Made by a program: the position numbers and the translations under genes. A stretch of 64,000 bases of DNA from PALSA-1353 sp050012375 (GTDB lineage Bacteria > Planctomycetota > Phycisphaerae > Tepidisphaerales > Tepidisphaeraceae): NCBI GenBank assembly GCA_050012375.1, contig JBEKHH010000009.1, positions 1 to 64,000 on the forward strand, written 5' to 3'. Below, in pieces: positions 34,095 to 40,712 of the stretch (the stretch's first letter is position 1; every line of letters starts with the position of its first letter). Below the pieces are notes generated by a model that saw only the letters and a program-made list of their open reading frames with translations, made no database searches and was not told the origin of the DNA.

Positions 34095-35063
34095 TTAAGG
34101 AACGGGCTGCGCCAATTGCGCGATCTCGTCCGCACCGAGCGCGCGGTCATAGATTCGCACATCCGCTAGGCTTCCAACGAAGCGGGTTGAAACACCGCCG
34201 CCCCACCAGTGTATGCCCATGCCGGCATTACCTGCGGATGATTGCAGCAAACCGTTGGCGGTTCCGACGATCTGATTGTCCACATAGGCAGTGAGCAGGC
34301 TCTTGGAATAAACGATGGAGTATCGTCGCCACTGGTTCCAAGTGGCCATAGGCGCATCGACGCGGGCTGTTCCCACCTTGAAGCTGAGATCGTAATTCCC
34401 CGGAACGCCCGGCCCGCGATAAGCAATCGCGACCACGTTGTCCATCCATGTGCCAAAGGAAATCAAATCTTCACCAGAGCCGTTGCTCGAATCGCCATCG
34501 ACATGTGCCAACAAGGAAATCGTAAACTCAGGATGGGTTGAAAAATCAACTGACGGGAGCTTGATATATTGTCCTTCCATACCAAGTGCTCCCTGGCCGA
34601 CCAAGTGAATCGCGTGACCAAAAGGCGAGGCAATAGAGCTTGGCGAATGCTGCAAAGTCCCATCCAAGCCGTTCCCACTTGTGTCGTTTGCGTTTCCATC
34701 AAAGCAGTAGTGCGCGATCAATCCGTGATCCAATTGGGGATTTTGGCTGGCAACGGCTTCAGCTTGATCCTTCTTCAACACCGCCATTGCAGCTTTTTTT
34801 TCGTCGTCGATGGCTCGCGCCGTGTCGATGTCCTGATTTGTCATCGCTTGTTTTAGCGCCGCGTCTAAGGTGGCAATATATTGCTGGTCCGCAGCGATCA
34901 CGGCGTTGTGATAGGCTTCGCTTGCTTTCTTGATTGCCTCATCATGCTTTTTTTGCGCCTCGACCGCTTGGGGCGGGGACAATGACGCCGGTTGCGCATC
35001 GTCAGCGATCGCGATGGCACCCAATAATGCCACCAGTATCAGGCTCAATATCGTTTGTCGCAT
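34095..35063 (-). CDS. Exported coiled-coil protein P2 with a LamG-like domain
   Basis: The 322-residue product has a signal peptide (TILSLILVALLGAIAIA) and the same coiled-coil module as P1 and P3 (AADQQYIATLDAALKQAM, DIDTARAIDDEKKAA). Its C-terminal part is different: a concanavalin-like LamG domain (about 115-320) with GLIAHYCFDGNANDTSGNGL, WNQWRRYSIVYSKSLLTAYV and GSLADVRIYDRALGADE. LamG domains commonly bind sugars or proteins. The gene lies between P3 (36 bases upstream) and P1 (78 bases downstream) on the minus strand, so the three form a likely operon. Confidence 0.82.
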   Translation of the reverse strand: MRQTILSLILVALLGAIAIADDAQPASLSPPQAVEAQKKHDEAIKKASEAYHNAVIAADQQYIATLDAALKQAMTNQDIDTARAIDDEKKAAMAVLKKDQAEAVASQNPQLDHGLIAHYCFDGNANDTSGNGLDGTLQHSPSSIASPFGHAIHLVGQGALGMEGQYIKLPSVDFSTHPEFTISLLAHVDGDSSNGSGEDLISFGTWMDNVVAIAYRGPGVPGNYDLSFKVGTARVDAPMATWNQWRRYSIVYSKSLLTAYVDNQIVGTANGLLQSSAGNAGMGIHWWGGGVSTRFVGSLADVRIYDRALGADEIAQLAQPVP

Positions 35064-35098
35064 GAAATGCTCCCTCCACCCGAAACCTCATTGCCCGT

Positions 35099-36088
35099 TC
35101 ACGGTGTTGGCATTGTGGCAGTAGCAACATCGTCGGGAATGGTTATTGTGGAACTCTGCGAGGAAACGACACTCGCATCGGCTGAGAAGATGAAGACCCC
35201 GACCAAATCGGCCTGATGGTCGGCGTCTTGGCCCGCGGCAACGGCGCTAGTGAGTTCGCGCACCGTGTATTTCCCCGCTTGCAGGTCTGCATGGCCTATT
35301 GCCATCGCAACGGTACCGTCGGCGGCCGCAGCCGGAACGTCCGTTTGCAAATTGGCCAACCCGTCGAAGGTGATGGCTTGTTGACTGCTTGCCAAACCAA
35401 CCACGACGACCGTGGCAGGACCGTTCAGGGAAAAGTCCACTGACGCGGAGTTGGCGGCTGGACCCTCGTTGGTCCCATAGAGCGCCGTGACGGCCCCATA
35501 ATTCGACACGCCGCATCCCCCGACGGCGTAGTAAGCACAGCCCGTCGTGAATTGATTATCCGGCTGCTTTGTTACTGCCAGTTCAGCCGAGGCATGACCC
35601 GCCCGGTCATTCACAGAAGCAATTGCCCCGTTTTGAAATTTCGAGGCGTCCAAAGCACCGCCTGTTGACAAGCCGTAGATGTAAATTTGCGCGCCGTGCG
35701 GCAGGCTCAGGCTCGTCGATCCTTGTTTGACTGCCGCGCCAATAATGGCAACAGGTCCTTGGCCAGTATCAGTGTCAAACGCTGTTTGGTCTCGTTTCAG
35801 CGACGCCTGTGCCGCCTTCTTTTGATCGTCGATTGCTCGTGCAAGGTCGATGTCTTGGTTCGACATTGCGGCCTTCAAAACCGCATCAAGATCGGCAACG
35901 TACTGCTGGTCAGCCGCGATCACCGCCTTGTGCAGCGCGTCCTTAGCTTGTTTAACTGCGACATCGTGCTTCTGCTTCGCGTCTAACGCCTGGGGTGATG
36001 TTGGCTCCGTCGTTGGCGATTCATCGGCAAGAGTCGTGATGGTGAGTGAGGCCACCGCCAACAGCGCCGCCATGATTCTGAGCCGCAT
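35099..36088 (-). CDS. Exported coiled-coil protein P3 with a YIYG beta domain
   Basis: The 329-residue product has a signal peptide (IMAALLAVASLTITTLA), then the shared coiled-coil module (AADQQYVADLDAVLKAAM, DIDLARAIDDQKKAA). A C-terminal beta domain like that of P1 follows, with QIYIYGLSTGGALD, CAYYAVGGCGVSNY and ADLVGVFIF. It is the first gene of the proposed run P3-P2-P1-sigma. The ATG at 36088 has a GGAGG site; the frame is open to 36106. The promoter-like motif at 36244-36271 is about 155 bases upstream. No known family recognised for the beta domain. Confidence 0.8.
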   Translation of the reverse strand: MRLRIMAALLAVASLTITTLADESPTTEPTSPQALDAKQKHDVAVKQAKDALHKAVIAADQQYVADLDAVLKAAMSNQDIDLARAIDDQKKAAQASLKRDQTAFDTDTGQGPVAIIGAAVKQGSTSLSLPHGAQIYIYGLSTGGALDASKFQNGAIASVNDRAGHASAELAVTKQPDNQFTTGCAYYAVGGCGVSNYGAVTALYGTNEGPAANSASVDFSLNGPATVVVVGLASSQQAITFDGLANLQTDVPAAAADGTVAMAIGHADLQAGKYTVRELTSAVAAGQDADHQADLVGVFIFSADASVVSSQSSTITIPDDVATATMPTP

Positions 36089-36243
36089 AGGATACCTCCA
36101 TCCCAATGATGAGCACGCATTATACTGACACGGACATCAGACAACAGTTAGCAGGCTTCCCCTGCCGGGTGTCGTCGGCGCGCGAACGAGCCGTCCGCTG
36201 ATCCCGAGGGGCATTCGGTTCATCGTTGGGATGCGCCGTGGGT

Positions 36244-36271
36244 AAGAGAAGCAACTGACCTAGAAGGTTAC
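36244..36271 (-). promoter_or_regulatory. GTAACCTT-type promoter motif upstream of the P3-P2-P1-sigma run
   Basis: Minus strand GTAACCTTCT, nine bases, then GCTTCTCTT. It matches the motif upstream of the LuxR-type gene at 23 of 28 positions. The rest of the gap between P3 and the relaxase gene (36089-36867) shows no gene that I can support. It holds this motif and the possible relaxase promoter listed separately. Confidence 0.6.
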
Positions 36272-36677
36272 AAGGTCGCCGTCTTTATCGGTGCCGGGCA
36301 CGACACGCGATGCCTAAAGCCTTGCTGCCGATCATAGCTCGCCGGTGACGGGCGTTGGTTTCCTCACGCCGCCGCCTTCCCTGTCGACGTTCGTGGTGTC
36401 CTTCTCGAATGGAAGATGGATACTCCAAAGTACATGGCCAATCATCATTCGGTTGGCGCTCGGTAGGCACAACGAGGCATGAAATCTCCGCCCGCTGCTG
36501 CCATTAGATCGGCCAATTCGCATCGAGTTTATGTCGCCAACACCCTCATCAGTGCGTGCTGAATCTCCTGCTTAGTACGCTTTGTCGATTGCTTGGAGGA
36601 CCCTCTTGCGTTCTGCTTCTGGACCACCTCGAACGAGCCTGGCAAGTGTATTTTATGCCCAACAGACATAATCGCAG

Positions 36678-36706
36678 TTGACTATAGTTTATGGGATTGA
36701 TACAGT
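36678..36706 (+). promoter_or_regulatory. Possible sigma70-type promoter for the relaxase gene
   Basis: TTGACT (36678-36683), a 17-base spacer and TACAGT (36701-36706) in a locally AT-rich stretch, about 160 bases before the relaxase start. The -10 box matches the consensus at four of six positions only. The area could also hold the transfer origin. Confidence 0.3.
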
Positions 36707-36867
36707 TAACAACGTAATAATGGAATGCAAGATAAAGGGGTGATTCAGGTGTTTCGTATCTGTAGCAATTACAACCACTTTTGGCGAATCACCCGCATTT
36801 TGGCAAGTTGGTTTGTCAGCGCTGGATACTCAAGTGATTGCCGGCGTTGAACTTCGGGAGCGGTGCC

Positions 36868-38412
36868 ATGGCAAAGCACACGAATCGGTCGAATTCGAGA
36901 GACGGAGTTGATTCTAATCGTGTCGGTCGCATGGGCGGGCGCCGAAGGCGCGAGCGGAGCGTCAGTGGGGAAATCGCCAAGCGACTCGGCCGGGGGTTCT
37001 GGCGGTCCAAAATGCGCGCAGATGGCAGACACCGCGGCGGGTCCAGGGGGCGCGGGACCATGCCCTTTGGCAGCAATCCGCGCGCACAAAGAGCGACGGT
37101 CAAGATGCTCTCCCGCTTCCATTCCAGCCGATCCGGCAGCGGGCTTGCGCGCCATACCGGCTACCTTGCCCGCGACAGCGCCAGCCGGGACGGGGAGCGC
37201 GGGACGTTCTTTGGCGCGCAGGAAGAGCGCTTAGATGGGCGGTCAGTGACCAGGGAATGGGAGGGGGATCGGCATCACTTCCGGCTCATCCTGTCCCCGG
37301 AGAAGGGGTACGACATCGCCGACATGCGCGCCTATGTGCGCGATGTCATGCAGCGTGTCGAGCGCGATGTTGGCACCAAGCTCGACTGGATCGCGATCGA
37401 ACACCACAACACCGACAATCCGCATGCGCACATTCTGTTTCGGGGGAAGGATGAGCAGGGTCAAGACCTCATCCTGCGCCGTGAGTACATTGGCTATGGC
37501 ATCCGGCAAAGGGCATCCGAGGCGGCAACCGACCTGCTTGGAGAGCGCACCGTAAGGGAGATGGAGCAGGCCCGAGAGAAGGAAGTGCAGGCGGAGCGTT
37601 TCACTTCTTTGGACCGGACCATCGAGCGCAACATGGACGAGAAGCACGTCATCGACGTGTCGCCGGATGTCCAGATCGGCTGGAGAAGGTCTGATCGACC
37701 GTTGGTGATTGGGCGCTTGCAATGGCTGGAGAAGATGGACTTGGCAGAGAAGGTACGGGGAACGAAATGGCAGCTTGAACCAGACTTCAAGCAACAGTTG
37801 ATGGACCTTGGCGCGCACCACGACATCATCAAGCAGCTTTACGGCAGCTTGGGGAACCAGTCCATGTATGTGTCGAGGGAGCCGATTACCCAGGCTGTAT
37901 CGGGTGAAGTCGTCGCCCTGGGGCGGGTCGATGAGATCACCGACCGGCGCTTTGTTGTCATCCGGGAGGAGACCGGAACGATGCGCTATGCGCGCGTCCA
38001 GGACGGGGAGGCATACCAATCCTTGAGCATCGGGAACGTGGCGGAGCTTGGCCGGGCGGCGCAGGAGCGACGAGAGATTGCACAAGAGATCGTCGAGCAA
38101 GCCAAGGCCAACGACGGGATTTACTCCCCGACCAAGCATCTCGACAACCTGCTCGACCGCGGCGGCGATGACGCGACATCGGACCGGGCGCGCGGCCTTG
38201 TGGACAAGGCCGAGCGATTGGTTGAGTCCTGGGCCAGCAGGCCCGGCACCGGCATCACCCATGCAGAGGGCGGCGATTATGAAGTCGATGTTGTCGAGTT
38301 TGAGAAATTCATGGGCAAGCAGACCGACCGGGAAGCGGCTATCGGCATTACTGATGTGAACAACGTAACGTTGGAACTGGAACAGGGCCGGGATAGCGGT
38401 CTGGAACTTTAA
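36868..38412 (+). CDS. Relaxase/mobilization nuclease with a DUF3363-like C-terminus
   Basis: The relaxase nicks the transfer origin and leads DNA into a recipient cell. The 514-residue product has a very basic N-terminus and RHTGYLARD, containing a candidate nucleophile Tyr. The metal-binding motif III is WIAIEHHNTDNPHAHILFRG (His-rich), followed by a C-terminal half of DUF3363 type (GEVVALGRVDEITDRRFVVI). The start at 36868 has a GGAG site; the frame is open from 36838. No mating-pair genes are nearby, so the element is mobilizable, not self-transmissible. It overlaps the next gene by one base (TAATG). Confidence 0.85.
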   Translation: MAKHTNRSNSRDGVDSNRVGRMGGRRRRERSVSGEIAKRLGRGFWRSKMRADGRHRGGSRGRGTMPFGSNPRAQRATVKMLSRFHSSRSGSGLARHTGYLARDSASRDGERGTFFGAQEERLDGRSVTREWEGDRHHFRLILSPEKGYDIADMRAYVRDVMQRVERDVGTKLDWIAIEHHNTDNPHAHILFRGKDEQGQDLILRREYIGYGIRQRASEAATDLLGERTVREMEQAREKEVQAERFTSLDRTIERNMDEKHVIDVSPDVQIGWRRSDRPLVIGRLQWLEKMDLAEKVRGTKWQLEPDFKQQLMDLGAHHDIIKQLYGSLGNQSMYVSREPITQAVSGEVVALGRVDEITDRRFVVIREETGTMRYARVQDGEAYQSLSIGNVAELGRAAQERREIAQEIVEQAKANDGIYSPTKHLDNLLDRGGDDATSDRARGLVDKAERLVESWASRPGTGITHAEGGDYEVDVVEFEKFMGKQTDREAAIGITDVNNVTLELEQGRDSGLEL

Positions 38413-38903
38413 TGAACAAGTACCCCCTGACAATCCGGCTGGACGACGAGTTGCTTAAAGTCATAAAGGTGCAGGCGGCGCTAACCAGATCGTCTCTTGG
38501 CTCGGTTGTTGTAGACGCTGCTCGCCAAGCGCTGATGCCCGAATACCGGGAGAAGCAGGAGCAAACATGGCTCAAAGCCATGGATCGCTGCTTCAATCGG
38601 CTGGTGAAGATGCACGAGGACCAACAGACACAACATGAGCTGGTCCGGGAGATGTTGGCGATGTTCGTGCGCACGTTCCTTCGGCACACGCCGCCCGTGA
38701 AGCCGGAACATAAGGACGCGGCATGGGCCAATGCCGCCAAACGCTTTGAAGTTTTCCTTGATGCACTGGCGACCAATCGCCGGAACCGCTTATCTGTGAT
38801 GGACCCGGCGCCGAAGCAGCAAAGCCAAGCATCGACAGCATCCAACGACAAATCCCAAGCTGTTTCGAGCCCTCCAACATTGTTCGGGACATCGAGATCA
38901 TGA
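38412..38903 (+). CDS. Ribbon-helix-helix type mobilization accessory protein
   Basis: The 163-residue product starts YPLTIRLDDELLKVIKVQAA followed by LTRSSLGSVVVDAARQAL, a ribbon-helix-helix DNA-binding fold (residues 4-40). A helical middle section has LVRVEML-like heptads, and the Ser/Gln-rich tail is probably disordered. Proteins of this design next to a relaxase usually bind the transfer origin and help the relaxase (TraY/MobC-like). Its start overlaps the relaxase stop, indicating translational coupling. Confidence 0.65.
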   Translation: MNKYPLTIRLDDELLKVIKVQAALTRSSLGSVVVDAARQALMPEYREKQEQTWLKAMDRCFNRLVKMHEDQQTQHELVREMLAMFVRTFLRHTPPVKPEHKDAAWANAAKRFEVFLDALATNRRNRLSVMDPAPKQQSQASTASNDKSQAVSSPPTLFGTSRS

Positions 38904-39086
38904 TCGGCAAATTAGGCAACCCGATGATCGCCCCTCGCAGCCCGGCTGACGTTCCGCCGCTGCGCCCAGCCTGCTCCGGGCGACAAGCCGGCCGCCATGC
39001 TCGGCCGATTACGGCCTGCGCGTGGCAGCACGTCTCGCAGCCCTGCGCGACGGCCGGGCCTGCGCTCGGTCCTTCTGCTATCCGCC

Positions 39087-39129
39087 GTTTCTCTTCAACC
39101 CCCTTCTGGCTGCGGGGTTGAAGAGAAAC
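39087..39129. repeat. Perfect 16-bp inverted repeat near the mobilization genes
   Basis: gtttctcttcaacccc (39087-39102) and its exact reverse complement (39114-39129) surround an 11-base loop. No T-tract follows. Position just downstream of the relaxase and its accessory gene fits either a terminator or part of a transfer origin. The rest of 38904-39257 is GC-rich and shows no gene; 39185-39235 is AT-rich with a short palindrome atggttaccat that may be an operator for the next gene. Confidence 0.8.
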
Positions 39130-39257
39130 TTTGTGCCTGGGGAGGGCACCGGCTGTTGTTGAAGGCGATTACCGTCGCGTAAGTTGTTAACGTTAAAAAC
39201 ATGGTACGCTTGGAATACATGGTTACCATGACGACCCGCAGGAAGGAGCTAGACAGA

Positions 39258-39485
39258 ATGGCACGCCCCCGCATCTCCCCGGAACTTCAGACGGTACAGC
39301 GAACCTACCGGTTCAACCAGAAGCTATTTGACGACTTTGAGTACGATTGCGCCAGGAATCTTGCGAATCCCAAGCACGTGCTCGAAGCGTTGATCTTGCA
39401 CTGGCTGGAATCGAAGCCCGCGGTCCGTTCCGCAATCGCCGAAAAACATCATAAACGGTTTGGTGTCACGCCAACCGAGGATTGA
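39258..39485 (+). CDS. Small DNA-binding-type protein (ribbon-helix-helix-like)
   Basis: The 75-residue product contains QRTYRFNQKLFDDFEYDCAR and NPKHVLEALILHWLE, a strand followed by two helices. This suits a ribbon-helix-helix regulator such as those controlling plasmid or element genes. The ATG at 39258 is preceded by GGAAGGAGCT, better than upstream starts in the open frame from 39201. It is the first of a set of small regulatory genes ahead of the BrnT-like module. Identification rests on length and pattern only. Confidence 0.55.
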   Translation: MARPRISPELQTVQRTYRFNQKLFDDFEYDCARNLANPKHVLEALILHWLESKPAVRSAIAEKHHKRFGVTPTED

Positions 39486-39614
39486 CCACCAATCACGTTG
39501 CGTGACAGTGCCCCAGGCTTCCCGGAAATTTGGCGGATTCTAATTGACTTTGTTAATGACTATAATAACATTTACCATGTTCCCGATATTCATCGGGACC
39601 TTTCTGCAACGCAC

Positions 39615-39914
39615 ATGGCATCGACATTGGAACAAAATCCCGGCGATTCAACCGTCATCGCATCCAAGGTTCGTCATCGAAACGGGATGCAATCCGAATC
39701 GCTTGGCATATCAGCCGCGGAAGCTGCGGCGTTGCTCGGCGTTTCCGAATCACATTTTTACTGTCTGCACAAGACTGGCCGGCTTGGACCGTTGCCGGTG
39801 CGAATGGGCCGCGCGGTAAGGTGGTCGCGCCGGGAATTGATTGATTGGTTCAACGCCGGTAGCCCATCGCGGAATCGATGGCTTGCGAAAGGCAAAGAAG
39901 ATCGTTCACCGTGA
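39615..39914 (+). CDS. Excisionase/AlpA-like HTH protein
   Basis: The 99-residue product ends in a winged helix-turn-helix of the MerR/excisionase kind: SAAEAAALLGVSESHFYCLH, then GPLPVRMGRAVRWSRRELID and WFNAG. Such proteins steer tyrosine recombinases toward excision or act as repressors. It lies about 0.8 kb upstream of Int1 on the same strand, which suits a recombination directionality factor. The start is uncertain: the frame is open from 39498, and an ATG at 39687 would leave just the HTH domain. Confidence 0.7.
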   Translation: MASTLEQNPGDSTVIASKVRHRNGMQSESLGISAAEAAALLGVSESHFYCLHKTGRLGPLPVRMGRAVRWSRRELIDWFNAGSPSRNRWLAKGKEDRSP

Positions 39915-39988
39915 ATTTATCGAATTTCTCTTGTGTGCTACCGATATAGGTAATATGCTGTGGTCACGGGCAGCACCGGAAAGGCTCC

Positions 39989-40324
39989 ATGCGGCTTCAT
40001 TGGCGGTTTGAGTGGGATAAGAAGAAGGCCGTTCAAAACTTGCGTCGGCATGGTGTTACGCTTGATGACGCGGCGGTGGTATTGGGCCAAGAGGACGGAG
40101 ATTTTTATCTGATTGAGGATTACGATGATGAGCACAGCAATAAAGAAGATCGGTATAGCACGTTCGGCTCGCACCCGGAAGATCGCGGAAAAATCCTTCG
40201 AATCTCCTGGACGGACCGGACGGACGAAGAAGGGCAAGTTACCCGAATCATCAGCGTTCGCGGCGCCAACTCCCTTGAAAGGAAACTCTATGCCGAGCAA
40301 ATCCAGCGGCGGAATCGTTCGTAA
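39989..40324 (+). CDS. brnT: BrnT-family toxin (ribonuclease)
   Basis: BrnT is a RelE-fold ribonuclease toxin that halts translation. The 111-residue product has the family opening FEWDKKKAVQNLRRHGVTLD, then EDRYSTFGSHPEDRGKIL and the C-terminal RIISVRGANSLERKLYAE. This matches the usual WDxxKxxxNxxKHG and RxISARxAxxxErxxY pattern. It overlaps the next gene by 35 bases, the order toxin then antitoxin being typical of brnTA. The module may help to keep the element in its host. Confidence 0.88.
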   Translation: MRLHWRFEWDKKKAVQNLRRHGVTLDDAAVVLGQEDGDFYLIEDYDDEHSNKEDRYSTFGSHPEDRGKILRISWTDRTDEEGQVTRIISVRGANSLERKLYAEQIQRRNRS

Positions 40325-40709
40325 GACAGCCGACCAGTTGCCGCCGACAACGCCGGGCGACTTGGATCGACTTCGCCGGGCGATGGAGAGGTCTGATGCT
40401 CGGATTGACCATGACAAAGGTCCGAAACTCGGCTCCAGGCCGATTCGGCGCGACGCCAATGGCCGTATTGTGAAGACGCCGCCCAGCCGTATTCGCTCGG
40501 CAATCCTGGATGAACTGGGACGTAGGGAGATGACGCGGTACAAACTCTGGAGGATCGCGCGCCAAAATTGCCCAACGCTTCCGCAATCCGCCGTCTACGA
40601 ATTCTTGCGCGGATTCCGGCAAATTGGCTTAGGGTACGTCGAAGCGCTGCTTGTCGCTTTAGATTTGAACGTGGTTGCGACGAGTGGGCATCACGCAAAG
40701 AAGGGATGA
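40290..40709 (+). CDS. Antitoxin with BrnA-like N-terminus and HTH C-terminus
   Basis: The 139-residue product starts with a segment like the toxin-binding half of BrnA: VRKTADQLPPTTPGDLDRLR and RSDARIDHDKGPKLG. In place of the usual ribbon-helix-helix, it continues into a helix-turn-helix region (MTRYKLWRIARQ, PQSAVYEFLRGFRQIGLGYV) resembling Xre-type domains. This would neutralise BrnT and probably repress the pair. A GAAAGGA site precedes the ATG at 40290. It ends three bases before Int1. Confidence 0.7.
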   Translation: MPSKSSGGIVRKTADQLPPTTPGDLDRLRRAMERSDARIDHDKGPKLGSRPIRRDANGRIVKTPPSRIRSAILDELGRREMTRYKLWRIARQNCPTLPQSAVYEFLRGFRQIGLGYVEALLVALDLNVVATSGHHAKKG

Positions 40710-40712
40710 ATT

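Noticed and set aside
36089..36867. Short open frames in the gap between P3 and the relaxase (for example 36285-36470)
   Set aside because: They lack ribosome sites and protein-like composition and overlap each other in different frames.
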